A stretch of DNA of 64,000 nucleotides from Acidobacteriota bacterium (GCA_002747255.1 PDUC01000045.1:1-64000); one strand, 5' to 3'; shown: positions 6,644 through 15,892, numbered from the stretch's first letter. The notes: generated from the letters alone by a model not told the origin. A program made the numbers and translations.

Positions 6644-7657
6644 TTAGCTCCTTTTAACAAGCAGGTACACAAAACACGGCCCGCCGATCAGAGCGGTAAT
6701 AACGCCCACGGGTATTTCAGTCGGCGCAACCAGTGTACGAGCCATGGCATCGCACATCACCAGGAAAGCACCGCCCATGCAAAAGCAGCCGAGCATGACA
6801 ACTTGATTGTCAAACCCGGAAATCTTCCTGACCACATGCGGCACGATCAAGCCGATGAAGCCGATGGGTCCCGCAACCGAGACCACCGATGCGGTGGCAA
6901 TGGAACCGCCAATAAAACAGAACTTCTGTACCTTGGCGACATCGACACCATGCCCCATGGCCATGTCTTCCCCAAGCGAAATGTGATTGAGCGTGCGGGC
7001 ATTGAGCCCAATTAGAACAAGACCGATTATGGACAGCGGAATGGTTGAGTAGAACGAGTCAAAGCCAACGGTGTCCAGTCTGCCCATGGTCCAACGATCG
7101 AGAGACACCAGCAGATTGGGTTTGGTTAAGTAGCGAATTAAAATGATGAGTGCTCCACACATAATGCTGATCGTCACGCCGGCCAGGAGCATGGTGTGTG
7201 TGGAAATGCCGTTTCTCTTGCGCGACGCGAGGTAGATTAAAAACACGATGATACCCGATCCCGCCATAGCCATGAGTTGAACGGTCGTCATTTTTCCAAA
7301 AGAAAAATGCAGGGCAGGAACGGCAATGGCGATGTAGGCACCCACAGCAGCCCCGCCGGTAACGCCAAGCGTGTAGGGAGTTGCCAGGGAGTTGCGCAGG
7401 ATGACCTGAAAGGTATTTCCTGAAACGGCCAAAACAGCTCCTGTCAAAAAGGCCAGCAAGACACGGGGCAGCCTGTGGAAAATGAAAATATCCGTGTCGA
7501 TTTGAGTGATGGGACCCTGCTGCAGGTCGCTTAAAATGGTTTGAAAATCAATTTTTTCCGCACCGATAAAAGGGAAAAACAGCAGGGCAAAAACACTAAA
7601 GGCGGCGTAGAAATAAAGCCCGTGAAGCCTGTTTATTCGTCTTGTCTTTTCGGTCAT
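6644..7657 (-). CDS. btuC: Vitamin B12/corrinoid ABC transporter permease
   Basis: A FecCD/BtuC-family inner membrane permease of 337 residues with about nine or ten hydrophobic helices. Landmarks are the RLPRVLLAFLTGAVLAVSG segment after the first helix, GVTGGAAVGAYIAI, and GPIGFIGLIVPHVVRKISG, the coupling-helix region that contacts the ATPase. Its ATG overlaps the btuD stop by four bases (ATGA). Families alone do not separate B12 from iron-siderophore permeases; the B12 assignment rests on its place between cob genes. Confidence 0.9.
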   Translation of the reverse strand: MTEKTRRINRLHGLYFYAAFSVFALLFFPFIGAEKIDFQTILSDLQQGPITQIDTDIFIFHRLPRVLLAFLTGAVLAVSGNTFQVILRNSLATPYTLGVTGGAAVGAYIAIAVPALHFSFGKMTTVQLMAMAGSGIIVFLIYLASRKRNGISTHTMLLAGVTISIMCGALIILIRYLTKPNLLVSLDRWTMGRLDTVGFDSFYSTIPLSIIGLVLIGLNARTLNHISLGEDMAMGHGVDVAKVQKFCFIGGSIATASVVSVAGPIGFIGLIVPHVVRKISGFDNQVVMLGCFCMGGAFLVMCDAMARTLVAPTEIPVGVITALIGGPCFVYLLVKRS

Positions 7658-8463
7658 GGCTGCTTCACGTTCCTTTTCCCGTTATTAAAAGGCAGAATAG
7701 AAGGTCTGCGGTTGAGCGGATGTTCAAAAATGGACAAGTTCTCGGAAAAAAACGCCATTTGCTCAATTCGATCGAAAACCTCTTCAGCAGAGCCAAACAG
7801 ACTCACCCGTCCCCCGTCCATCAGCAGGATCCTGCTGCAGAACTGACTGGCCAGATTGAGGTCATGGGTAATCACGAGCACAGCCATCTGCTTGTTGGCC
7901 AAATCGGCCAGTAACTTGAAAAAGGAAGCCTGATGATGCATGTCGAGCCCGGTTGTCGGTTCGTCCAACAGCAGAATTTCAGGCTGTTGAGCCAGCACCG
8001 AAGCCAGCATGACTCGCTGCCTTTCACCGCCCGAAAGCTGCTGGATGGTGCGATCCCTAAATACGAGGGTTTCTGTAGCGTCCATACACTGATCGACAAT
8101 GTCACGGTCAGGCTGGGTCATTAACCCGAAGTCTTTCGACCGGCAGAAACGCCCCATGGCCACCACGTCTTCAACGATGAAATCAAAAACCGGTGTAATC
8201 TGCTGAGGTAGGTACCCGATACTTTGAGCCAGTATTTTCCTCGGTATTTTTTGAACATTTTTCTGGTCGAGCAGCACTTCACCACTTGTGGGCGATGTGA
8301 TACCCGCCGCAATTTTCAAGAGCGTACTCTTTCCCGAACCGTTAGCTCCGATGACGGCAATGAAATCGCCCCTGTTCATCGAGAACTGAACGCAATCCAG
8401 TTTCCAGTTCGATTGAGGATAGGAATAGCTCACCTTGTCGATGTTAAGCAAATCGCTATTCAT
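7654..8463 (-). CDS. btuD: Vitamin B12/corrinoid ABC transporter ATP-binding protein
   Basis: The ATPase of the B12 importer, 269 residues. Walker A is GANGSGKST (about 39-47), the Q-loop is at GYLPQQ, the ABC signature LSGGERQ is near 143-149, and Walker B LLLDEP (164-169) is followed by VITHDLN. The ATG at 8463 is preferred over the TTG one codon upstream. It overlaps the end of btuF by eight bases and btuC by four. Close relatives include iron-siderophore ATPases; operon context decides the substrate. Confidence 0.92.
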   Translation of the reverse strand: MNSDLLNIDKVSYSYPQSNWKLDCVQFSMNRGDFIAVIGANGSGKSTLLKIAAGITSPTSGEVLLDQKNVQKIPRKILAQSIGYLPQQITPVFDFIVEDVVAMGRFCRSKDFGLMTQPDRDIVDQCMDATETLVFRDRTIQQLSGGERQRVMLASVLAQQPEILLLDEPTTGLDMHHQASFFKLLADLANKQMAVLVITHDLNLASQFCSRILLMDGGRVSLFGSAEEVFDRIEQMAFFSENLSIFEHPLNRRPSILPFNNGKRNVKQP

Positions 8464-9367
8464 CAAACAGCTCCGGATGAATCAGCCTGGCCATTTCCAG
8501 CGCGGCTTGAGAAACCCTGGGCCCCGGTCTCAGAACCATATCGGCGTCGATGAGGTAGATCTCTCCTTGCTGTACGGCTTTCAGTGTTTGAAGCTTGTTC
8601 CAATCCTGCAGGATCCTGGCCGAACTGTCGTCCTGCTGTGCGGCCCGGTTGCTGGGCTCCAAAATGAGATCCGGTTGACGTTTGAGCAGCGTTTCCTTGG
8701 ATACAACCGAGTAGTCCTGTTGCAGATCTTGAAAGACATTGCTCCCCCCTGCAATTTCTATGAGCTCACTCAAGAACGTGTTGGGCCCTACCGTTGTAAT
8801 ACTGGCAAGAGAGCCGGGCGTTCGATACAGCGCAAAAAACACGCTCTTCCTCTTCGCGGCAGACGCTTTGAGTTTAACTCGATGGATCTCCGCTTTCATT
8901 TCAGTGCAGAGTTTATTGGCGGCATCGGAACATCCAAGCCGCTGACCGAGCTTGGTTATTCCCTGATATATTTCATTCAGGTTCCTTAAATCCAGGTGCA
9001 GACATTCAATGCCTTTGAGCTCGCAAAAATTGCTGATGACTTCATTTTTCCCCTGAAGGATGACCAACTCGGGCTTCAATGCGCTGATTTTTTCCAGATT
9101 GGGGTTGATGATTCCGCCTATCTTGGCTTTCTGAGCGGTTCCCGCAGGATAGGTACAGTAATCACTGACAGCGACCAGCATGTCCTCACATCCCATTGCG
9201 TAAAAAATCTCGGTGGCAGCGGGATTGATACAAATAACCCTCCGGGGCAGGCTCTTTTCGGCAGCAAAGGCATTCTTCTTCCCAACCGGTTCCTCTTTCC
9301 CAGGCAGAGTCAGAAACAGCAGGCAAATACCCAGCGTCATGATAATAAAAAGGGATCGTCTATTCAT
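8456..9367 (-). CDS. btuF: Periplasmic corrinoid-binding protein
   Basis: A 303-residue cluster A-II solute-binding protein (PF01497). A signal peptide occupies about residues 1-36 (hydrophobic core LFIIMTLGICLLFLTL); no lipobox Cys is evident. Characteristic segments are RRVICINPAATEIFYAMG, KIGGIINPNLEKISALKPEL and VGPNTFLSELIEIAGG. It captures corrinoid in the periplasm and delivers it to BtuCD. The ATG overlaps the cobC stop by four bases. A siderophore ligand cannot be excluded by sequence alone, but the surrounding genes all handle cobalamin. Confidence 0.92.
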   Translation of the reverse strand: MNRRSLFIIMTLGICLLFLTLPGKEEPVGKKNAFAAEKSLPRRVICINPAATEIFYAMGCEDMLVAVSDYCTYPAGTAQKAKIGGIINPNLEKISALKPELVILQGKNEVISNFCELKGIECLHLDLRNLNEIYQGITKLGQRLGCSDAANKLCTEMKAEIHRVKLKASAAKRKSVFFALYRTPGSLASITTVGPNTFLSELIEIAGGSNVFQDLQQDYSVVSKETLLKRQPDLILEPSNRAAQQDDSSARILQDWNKLQTLKAVQQGEIYLIDADMVLRPGPRVSQAALEMARLIHPELFDE

Positions 9368-9924
9368 TTATGCGCTTCTTCTGTGTGGATTACATACTTG
9401 CCGCATGCCGGTATGAAATCAGGCCATTGCCTGACGGGAAGATGCTTGAGGGTTCCCAGCAGAGCGGCAATGGTTCCTCCGTGGGCAACAACGGCAAAAG
9501 TACCCCGGTCTGGAAGCTGATTGTACCACGAAAAGACTCTGTCACGGAAAGCGAACGTGCTTTCGCCTCCCTCCGGTGCAAACGATTCAGGGTCATCGAT
9601 CATACCATCCATGGCATTGCCTGTTTGGCAATAAATAGCATCCCATGTCTGCAATTCCCATGTACCAAAACATCGCTCCCTGAGTCTTTTATCGGGAAAC
9701 AGTTGCCTGTTTGTCATTTCGGCCAGCAGTTCAGCTAAAAAGCGGGTGCGTGTCACATCGCTGTGGTAAATGCGCGCAAGGGGTTGGCTTGCCAACTCGC
9801 TGGCGACTGTTTGGCTCTGAGTCTTACCGCGCTCACTCAACTCCACATCGCTCGTGCCATAACAGACACCCCGATAGCGTTCGTGGACCTGACCGTGGCG
9901 GATGAGAATGAGCGTGCGCTTCAA
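9364..9924 (-). CDS. cobC: Alpha-ribazole phosphatase / histidine phosphatase
   Basis: A histidine phosphatase family member that would remove phosphate in the last steps of nucleotide loop assembly. The catalytic LIRHG motif is at the very N-terminus, with GES and VVAHGGTI carrying the other active-site residues. The best start is TTG at 9924: it overlaps the cobS stop (TTGA), has AGGGG in front, and puts RHG near residue 8 as in relatives. A reading to 9999 would run into cobS. The sequence is more divergent than other cob genes, so the exact phosphatase substrate is inferred from the operon. Confidence 0.88.
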   Translation of the reverse strand: MKRTLILIRHGQVHERYRGVCYGTSDVELSERGKTQSQTVASELASQPLARIYHSDVTRTRFLAELLAEMTNRQLFPDKRLRERCFGTWELQTWDAIYCQTGNAMDGMIDDPESFAPEGGESTFAFRDRVFSWYNQLPDRGTFAVVAHGGTIAALLGTLKHLPVRQWPDFIPACGKYVIHTEEAHK

Positions 9925-10694
9925 TTCAACCCCTGCCAATCCGCCGCGCAAACCAGCAGAACAATGACTTGAGTCATGTAACAGATCATACCGAGACAAT
10001 CACCGGTTATGCCGCCAATGTGTTTGCGTACCTTGCTCAAGACAAACCACAAGGCCATGGCCGTGCAAATCAGGCTGAGCGCCATTTTTACGGGCGTGCA
10101 CCATCCCCAGACAAGCAGCAGGGGCAAAATGAGCAGTGCCGCAAAAAACACATCTCGCCATCTGGCGTTGTGCCCGGCCTCCTTGGCCAAACCCTCTCTT
10201 GAGGCAATGGGTTTCAGTAAACCAATGGATATAACCGTAACAAGCCTTCCCAGTGAAGCAGAGGCTAAAATAATGAGGTAGGGATGACTTTCCAGCGATG
10301 CAATAGCGAGTATTCTCAGTAAAATGGCCGTAAAAAGAGCCGACGCGCCATAGCTGCCAATTCGACTGTCTTTTAAAATCCGCAGGATATCTTCTTTGGT
10401 CCAGCCACCGCCAAAAGCATCGAAGTAGTCCGCCACGGCATCTTCGTGAAACGCTCCTGTTACCAGCATTTCAACCGCCACAGCTACCGCTGCTGCCAAC
10501 GTGGGATTGAAGACATGGCTACCAGCAACGAAAACCAGGGCTGTGATGGCGCCAATCAGCAGTCCAACCAGGGGCATGTAAATGACAACCCGCTGAAACA
10601 CCTCGGGTTTGGCGGGCTTGTTGCCGTTGGGCACGGGCAGCCGTGTCAGGAACTGAACAGCCGTTAAAAAGGGCAGAACTACATAGTTCATCAT
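9921..10694 (-). CDS. cobS: Adenosylcobinamide-GDP ribazoletransferase (cobalamin synthase)
   Basis: CobS joins AdoCbi-GDP with alpha-ribazole (phosphate) in the membrane. The 257-residue protein has several hydrophobic helices and signature motifs HEDAVADYFDAFGGGW, LKDSRIGSYG and GGITGDCLG. The ATG overlaps the cobT stop by four bases. Together with cobT and cobU it forms a complete lower-ligand attachment set. Confidence 0.95.
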   Translation of the reverse strand: MMNYVVLPFLTAVQFLTRLPVPNGNKPAKPEVFQRVVIYMPLVGLLIGAITALVFVAGSHVFNPTLAAAVAVAVEMLVTGAFHEDAVADYFDAFGGGWTKEDILRILKDSRIGSYGASALFTAILLRILAIASLESHPYLIILASASLGRLVTVISIGLLKPIASREGLAKEAGHNARWRDVFFAALLILPLLLVWGWCTPVKMALSLICTAMALWFVLSKVRKHIGGITGDCLGMICYMTQVIVLLVCAADWQGLN

Positions 10695-11767
10695 GACTGA
10701 ATCCCCGCGGATTCAAAAGTGGCCATATTTTTTGTGATCTCGGCGGCCGCATCCAACAGAGGCATAACGAGCAGGGAACCCGTTCCCTCTCCTAAGCGCA
10801 TGGACCATTCCAGCATGGGTTTTAACTGAAGTTCTTCCAGCAGGTATCGGTGTCCCTGTTCCGCCGAGACATGCGAAGCGATCATGAAATCGCGGCTGCC
10901 TTGAACAAGCCTCTCCGCAATGAGAGCCGCAGCCGTTGAGATGAAACCGTCTATCACCACAAGGGTTTTCAATTCGGCGGCCCGGCTGTAGAATCCCGCC
11001 ATAGAAGCTATTTCAAACCCGCAGACCGCGGCAATATCCTGCACCAGGTCGCCTTTGCTGCGGCTCTTGACGCGTTCCACTGCAGCCGTGATAACGCCTA
11101 TCTTCCGCTGCAGCATGGCATCGTCCGCTCCCGCTCCCCTGCCCGTTACGGCTGCAACATCGCACCCACACAGCAGGGCTGTCAAGCAGGTGGCAGCGGT
11201 GGTGTTGCCAATGCCCATTTCACCTGATGCGAGCAGTTTTGCGCCGTTTTGTACGGCCTGCTCAGCTTCCTGTTGGCCGATTGCATAGGCCTCTTCAAAT
11301 TGAGGTTTCGTCATCGCGGGTTGCTGCGCCAAATTCGCGGTTCCCTCCGCGACTTTCACACATCGATAGGAATCGCCCTGTTGGCCAGGCCGGCCTGCGG
11401 AGCCAACATCGACGAGTTTAAGAGCTGTGTGGCTGGCTTTGGCAAGCACACTGCTGGCGGCACCGCCGCTGAGAATGTTGTGGATCATTAATTCAGTCAC
11501 TTCCGACGGCCACGCGGTTACACCTTCCGCAACCACACCGTGATCCGCAGCAAATAAAACTATTTGACGCGGCCGGGTTTGAGGTTGAAGCGTCTGTTGG
11601 CAGAGACATAGTTTCGCGGCCAACTCCTCAAGACGGGCAAGACTGCCGGGTGGTTTGGTGAGACTGTCCAGGTGTTTTTGTATGGTTTCTAAATTGATTG
11701 TCACGATTGATGGATCCCGCTTTTCATTCAGGATGGCAAGCTCTTTTTTTAGATTGAAAAAGGTCAA
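10691..11767 (-). CDS. cobT: Nicotinate-nucleotide-dimethylbenzimidazole phosphoribosyltransferase
   Basis: CobT activates the lower-ligand base to alpha-ribazole phosphate. Typical segments are LDSLTKPPGSLARLEELA near the N-terminus, ADHGVVAEGVTAWP, GEMGIGNTTAATCL and the catalytic-Glu region RLGEGTGSLL near the C-terminus. Length is normal (337-358 residues). The start is uncertain: a TTG at 11767 gives the longest form, a GTG at 11704 (VTINLETIQ) fits the family N-terminus better. It is the first gene of the B12 operon. I saw no cobalamin riboswitch upstream. Confidence 0.93.
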   Translation of the reverse strand: MTFFNLKKELAILNEKRDPSIVTINLETIQKHLDSLTKPPGSLARLEELAAKLCLCQQTLQPQTRPRQIVLFAADHGVVAEGVTAWPSEVTELMIHNILSGGAASSVLAKASHTALKLVDVGSAGRPGQQGDSYRCVKVAEGTANLAQQPAMTKPQFEEAYAIGQQEAEQAVQNGAKLLASGEMGIGNTTAATCLTALLCGCDVAAVTGRGAGADDAMLQRKIGVITAAVERVKSRSKGDLVQDIAAVCGFEIASMAGFYSRAAELKTLVVIDGFISTAAALIAERLVQGSRDFMIASHVSAEQGHRYLLEELQLKPMLEWSMRLGEGTGSLLVMPLLDAAAEITKNMATFESAGIQS

Positions 11768-12162
11768 CAGGCCGTCCAGGTTCAGCCAAAGTATAACACG
11801 AGGAGAAGAGCTGCTGAATATGTAGAGTGGTCTGCCATGCCGACTATCTGGAAAAACTACAGCGGAGCATGAGGTGGTTCTGCAGCGATGTTCTAACTGC
11901 GGCGTTATTTATTCACTCTTCAGTGATTGGTTTGTTATGTGCCAATACCGACATCGATTAAAAAAAAGGTCGAAACCAAAATAACCCCGAATACATTGAA
12001 GAGAAAAAACACTTTCTGGATTATACTGACAGGATAAGGATCCCTGACACGGTTTTAAAAGAAGATAGTCAAGAGGATCACGGAGCCTCCTTCTCATGGC
12101 CGCCTCAGGGTATGATGAAGTATCCGGTATGTGTTTAGTTTGTTTGCGATGAGGTTTATTCA
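11768..12162. other. Intergenic region between divergent cobT and photolyase genes
   Basis: About 395 bp that should hold promoters for both divergent genes. I find no clear -35/-10 pair and no B12-box. A plus-strand frame from about 11960 to 12138 is open and has protein-like composition (KKHFLDYTDRIRIPD, GASFSWPPQGMMKYP), but it has no start codon and ends before the photolyase gene; it may be a gene remnant. Confidence 0.4.
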
Positions 12163-13572
12163 ATGCTGCAAGGAACCGCCATTCACTGGTTTCGCAATGA
12201 TTTGCGTTTATATGACAACCCCGCTCTTTGCCTGGCTGCGGAACACGAGCGTGTTCTGCCGGTCTATATCCTGGACGAAGAACATTCAGGCGGATATGCC
12301 ATGGGATCGGCAAGCCGCTGGTGGCTGCATCATTCCCTGCAATCTCTCAGTAAAGATCTTGCTGGGGCCTTGTCCGTTTATCGCGGTGATCCGCTGACCA
12401 TACTGCAATGCCTGATTGAGCGATTCTCTGTCAAGGCCGTTTACTGGAATCGCTGTTACGAGCCCTGGCGAATTCGACGCGACACAAAGATAAAAAAAAC
12501 ACTGCAAGCACAGCATATCCATGTTGAAAGTCAAAATGCGTCGCTGTTGTGGGAGCCCTGGACTGTCAGTAAAAAAGACGGCACGCCTTACAAGGTCTTC
12601 ACTCCCTACTACAGAAAAGGCTGCTTGCGAGCTCTTCCACCGCGTTCACCCATGGATGTACCGCAAGCCATTTCATGCCGCAAAGATGAACAGGCACTTG
12701 ACCTGAAAGCACTCCATCTCCTGCCTCGCATTCGTTGGGACAAGCAGCTCGAACCTCATTGGCAAATTGGGGAAGACGCTGCCCATCATCGCCTGTTTGC
12801 CTTTGTCAACGAAGGTTTGTCCAATTACCGCGAAGGCCGAGACTTTCCGGCCAGGAACTGTACTTCAAAACTCTCGCCGCATCTGCACTTTGGTGAAATT
12901 TCACCTCATCAGGTCTGGCATACGGTCAAAATGGCTGCCGATCACGATGATGTTGATCACTTCTGCAGTGAGTTGGGTTGGCGTGAATTTTCATACTACC
13001 TGCTTTTCCACAACCCCGACCTGCCCCGAAACAACCTGCGTGAGAAATTCAACCACTTCCCCTGGGAAAAGAACGCCTCGATGCTGACAGCCTGGCAGAA
13101 AGGGTGTACCGGTATTCCCATGGTGGATGCCGGCATGCGCGAGCTGTGGCAAACCGGCTCCATGCACAACCGCTTGCGCATGATCGTGGGGTCGTTTTTA
13201 GTGAAAAATCTCAGGCTGCACTGGCATGAAGGTGAACGCTGGTTCTGGGATTGTCTGGCTGATGCCGACCTTGCCATTAATTCTGCAAGTTGGCAGTGGG
13301 TCACCGGCTGCGGCAGTGACGCGGCTCCTTATTTCCGTATCTTCAATCCGGTCACGCAAGGCAAAAAATTTGATCCCAACGGCGAGTACATTCGTCACTA
13401 TGTTCCAGAAATTGCTGAACTGCCCACCAAGTACCTGTTCAGCCCCTGGACAGCGCCCAAGCCGGTTTTAGATGCCGCCAAAGTGGTACTCGGCAAAACC
13501 TACCCCCATCCGCTAGTGGATTTACAGCTTTCAAGGAAGCTGGCACTGGCAGCCTATCAACAACTCAAATAG
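12163..13572 (+). CDS. phrB: Deoxyribodipyrimidine photolyase (cryptochrome/photolyase family)
   Basis: A light-driven DNA repair flavoprotein of 469 residues, the usual length for class I CPD photolyases. The N-terminal alpha/beta antenna domain begins IHWFRNDLRLYDNPAL. The C-terminal FAD domain shows LSPHLHFGEISP, ELGWREFSYYLLF, MVDAGMRELWQTGSMHNRLR and DADLAINSASWQWVTGCG, which include FAD-binding residues and tryptophans of the electron-transfer chain. GAGG lies eight bases before the ATG. It is transcribed alone, divergent from the B12 operon. A (6-4) or signalling function is possible but less likely given the SASWQWVTGCG segment. Confidence 0.93.
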   Translation: MLQGTAIHWFRNDLRLYDNPALCLAAEHERVLPVYILDEEHSGGYAMGSASRWWLHHSLQSLSKDLAGALSVYRGDPLTILQCLIERFSVKAVYWNRCYEPWRIRRDTKIKKTLQAQHIHVESQNASLLWEPWTVSKKDGTPYKVFTPYYRKGCLRALPPRSPMDVPQAISCRKDEQALDLKALHLLPRIRWDKQLEPHWQIGEDAAHHRLFAFVNEGLSNYREGRDFPARNCTSKLSPHLHFGEISPHQVWHTVKMAADHDDVDHFCSELGWREFSYYLLFHNPDLPRNNLREKFNHFPWEKNASMLTAWQKGCTGIPMVDAGMRELWQTGSMHNRLRMIVGSFLVKNLRLHWHEGERWFWDCLADADLAINSASWQWVTGCGSDAAPYFRIFNPVTQGKKFDPNGEYIRHYVPEIAELPTKYLFSPWTAPKPVLDAAKVVLGKTYPHPLVDLQLSRKLALAAYQQLK

Positions 13573-13650
13573 CGGTTTTTTCCTTATAGACCGGGATTAG
13601 CTGAGGGTTTTGAGAGAAATTTGTTAAAATAGACGCAAAGAGAGGATTTG

Positions 13651-13926
13651 ATGTTTAAAGTTTACTTTAAGTTAAAAGATGAAGAATACGAAATTGTGGC
13701 GCAGGATCTGGACTTGAGCCATCCTTACTTTGTTTCCATTAAGGATTTTGTGCTGGACTACGACGAAGGGCTGGTGGTGAACCCGCAACTGGAAAACACC
13801 CGAAAGAGGTTCAAAGATATCGAGACCATTATGATTCCCTTTCAATGTTGTTCTCTGATCGAAAAAGTACCTGAAAAAAAGAGTGGCTCCTCTGTTGTCC
13901 TCAAAATGCAGGAAAAAGAGCAGTGA
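13651..13926 (+). CDS. DUF1820-like small protein
   Basis: A 91-residue protein beginning MFKVYFKLKDEEYEIVAQDL, with NPQLENTRKRFKDIETIMIP in the middle. The pattern resembles the uncharacterised DUF1820 family, which has no known function. AGAGAGG precedes the ATG by five bases. It overlaps the downstream RNA methyltransferase gene by 44 bases, suggesting co-transcription. The extra polar tail (EKKSGSSVVLKMQEKEQ) lies in the overlap. Confidence 0.72.
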   Translation: MFKVYFKLKDEEYEIVAQDLDLSHPYFVSIKDFVLDYDEGLVVNPQLENTRKRFKDIETIMIPFQCCSLIEKVPEKKSGSSVVLKMQEKEQ

Positions 13927-15199
13927 GGCCTCCATCGAACTGACAGTCGAAAAACTCATTCACCGTGGAGTCGGCCTATGCAGGGAAACCAATGGGCGCG
14001 TGCTTCTCATCCGGCATGTCCTGCCCGGCGAAAGCGTGTTCGTACATTCGATTGTGAAGCAAAAAGGAACATATTGGGTGGATTCGTTCGATATTTTGAA
14101 GCCGTCACCCGACCGCACAACGGAACGCTGCCCTCAGAGCTCCGTCTGCGGAGGTTGTCCAATGATCTTCATGAGTCAGCAAAGGGAACGTCAGGAGAAG
14201 CTCAACATATTTAACGACATTCTGGAAAGAGCCCGCATTGCATGCCAACAACCGCCCCAAGTCACTCACTGCCATTTCAGCTCTTCCAGATACCGGGGGA
14301 CCCTGCATTTCAAGAATGGCAAAACGGGTTTTTATCGACAGGGCAGTCACCAAATTGCGCCTTTGACAGGCTGCAAGGTCCTGCCGCCTGTGCTGATTCA
14401 CCTGTTAAAGCCGCTCGACCAGGTGCTCCATCAGTTCCCGCAGCAAAGCGGTGACTTGCTTTTCGCCATTACACCCGATCATGACGCCCTCCTGCTGCAT
14501 TTCAAACTGCATTCCAAAGCCAGCAGCGCCTTCAAAAAGAACTTGCTGGACGCGCTTGCCAACAGAAAAGAAGTCAGGGGTGTTTCGGTTGAATACCGTC
14601 GAAAAAAGCAGTTGCTTTGCGGAAGCGACTGGCTGGAATTCCATTGGAACCGCTCCAAGGTTCAATTAAAAGTCTCTTCCTTCTTTCAATCCAACCCGAA
14701 ATCCTGGCCGATGTTCTGGAAACTGGTAACAAGCTGGTCTGAAAGCTGCGTTCAACAAGGTGAATGGATATGGGATGGGCACGCCGGTTCCGGGTTCCTT
14801 GCCTCCGCCCTGTCCAACCACTTGATTTTGGCCACCGAACCCAGCCCTCAAACCATGAAGAATCTGCGAGGAGTGGTCGGCCAGGAAGGCCTTTGTTTTC
14901 AATGCACAGCCGAAAGCAAAATCAATCATGAACGCACACTTCAATTGGGCGGCATGATCCTCGATCCGCCCAGAAGCGGTTTGAGCAACAAGCTGAAACA
15001 ATGGATTGTAGAAAAAGGACCGGCCAGTGTGTTGCTATTCTCCTGTGAGTGGAGTACGCTTGCGCGAGATTTATCCGCGCTGTTGAAGTCCTATCGTATC
15101 ATCGAGCCCCTGCACATCATCGATGTCAATCCGGGCACATTTCGAGCGGAAGCAGCTGTTTTTTTGACACGGTTGCAAGAAATAGACATGTCATCTTGA
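13883..15199 (+). CDS. 23S rRNA/tRNA uracil-5-methyltransferase-like protein (TrmA/RlmD family)
   Basis: A 438-residue member of the TrmA/RlmC/RlmD family, which methylate uracil C5 in tRNA or 23S rRNA using SAM. An N-terminal TRAM-like domain (about 17-75) is followed by an iron-sulfur-type cluster motif CPQSSVCGGCPM near residue 83. The catalytic segments LDPPRSGL and SCEWSTLARDL are present, with the nucleophile Cys kept, and a C-terminal Glu in GTFRAEAAVF. Odd points: the SAM loop reads WDGHAGSG instead of the usual DLYCGxG, and the CNP next to the nucleophile is CEW. The GTG start at 13883 is provisional, with a weak ribosome-binding site inside the upstream gene. Confidence 0.82.
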   Translation: MAPLLSSKCRKKSSEASIELTVEKLIHRGVGLCRETNGRVLLIRHVLPGESVFVHSIVKQKGTYWVDSFDILKPSPDRTTERCPQSSVCGGCPMIFMSQQRERQEKLNIFNDILERARIACQQPPQVTHCHFSSSRYRGTLHFKNGKTGFYRQGSHQIAPLTGCKVLPPVLIHLLKPLDQVLHQFPQQSGDLLFAITPDHDALLLHFKLHSKASSAFKKNLLDALANRKEVRGVSVEYRRKKQLLCGSDWLEFHWNRSKVQLKVSSFFQSNPKSWPMFWKLVTSWSESCVQQGEWIWDGHAGSGFLASALSNHLILATEPSPQTMKNLRGVVGQEGLCFQCTAESKINHERTLQLGGMILDPPRSGLSNKLKQWIVEKGPASVLLFSCEWSTLARDLSALLKSYRIIEPLHIIDVNPGTFRAEAAVFLTRLQEIDMSS

Positions 15200-15244
15200 C
15201 CTGACAATCCAGAACATGGAGAATGAAACGATTCGGCACATCCC

Positions 15245-15718
15245 GTGCGTAAGGTAGGTGTTATTTTGAGAATCAGACCCTGTGTCCTCATTGAAAGAGA
15301 TTCTAAAATTCTATTCATGACATACGATTATTCCAAAGGCAGATTGTACGCTCTGCCCGGAGGCGGTCAGGAAAAAGGCGAGACCTTAGCGGAAACAGCA
15401 GTGAGAGAAATGCGAGAAGAATGCGCTGTGGAAGTGGAATTGGGACCCTTGCTCTGGGTCTGTGAAATGGAAGCCCAAGGCGGTATCCCTGAAACGCTGC
15501 ACCTGGTTTTTTCCGGAAAAATTAGCGAGCGAGCCCAACCTCGTCTGCAACCACGGCATACAACTGCCTCCGGTCTCTGCTGGCTGAGCGCCGAGGAATT
15601 GACTGACAAAAGCCTGTACCCCCACATCGTCGGCACCATCCAAAAGGAATACTTCTTGCATAAATCTGATCCCAAAGGCGCTTACATAGGAAGGTGCCCG
15701 CAGCGACCCTGGGTATAA
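15245..15718 (+). CDS. Nudix hydrolase
   Basis: A 157-residue single-domain Nudix protein. The Nudix box spans about 39-61 (GGGQEKGETLAETAVREMREE) with the REMREE metal-binding core; the usual Gly after the second EE-C is Ala (EECAVEV). Substrates of this family are nucleoside diphosphates linked to another group; which one cannot be told here. The start is unsure: GTG at 15245 or a TTG eight codons later, which has AAGGTAGG in front. It follows the methyltransferase gene by 45 bp and may be co-transcribed with it. Confidence 0.85.
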   Translation: MRKVGVILRIRPCVLIERDSKILFMTYDYSKGRLYALPGGGQEKGETLAETAVREMREECAVEVELGPLLWVCEMEAQGGIPETLHLVFSGKISERAQPRLQPRHTTASGLCWLSAEELTDKSLYPHIVGTIQKEYFLHKSDPKGAYIGRCPQRPWV

Positions 15719-15892
15719 TTGAACGCCCTTCTCATGAATTTTATGGTTTCAGCTCTGACAAAGTGATTTTTCAGCATTTAAAACCACTCTTCAGTGCGCT
15801 GACCATTGTGTTCCGTAAGCGTTCATTCCCTTCTAACGAAACAACCAACCCGAAAAGAATCTAATCACGATTTTACATTACCCGAGGAATTC

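Noticed and set aside
6554-7015. Long plus-strand frames inside the cobalamin operon
   Set aside because: They are shadows of btuC and neighbouring genes; composition and missing ribosome-binding sites do not support coding.
11768-12162. Cobalamin riboswitch upstream of cobT
   Set aside because: No B12-box or CCCCGCAAC-type core on the minus strand in the 395 bp.
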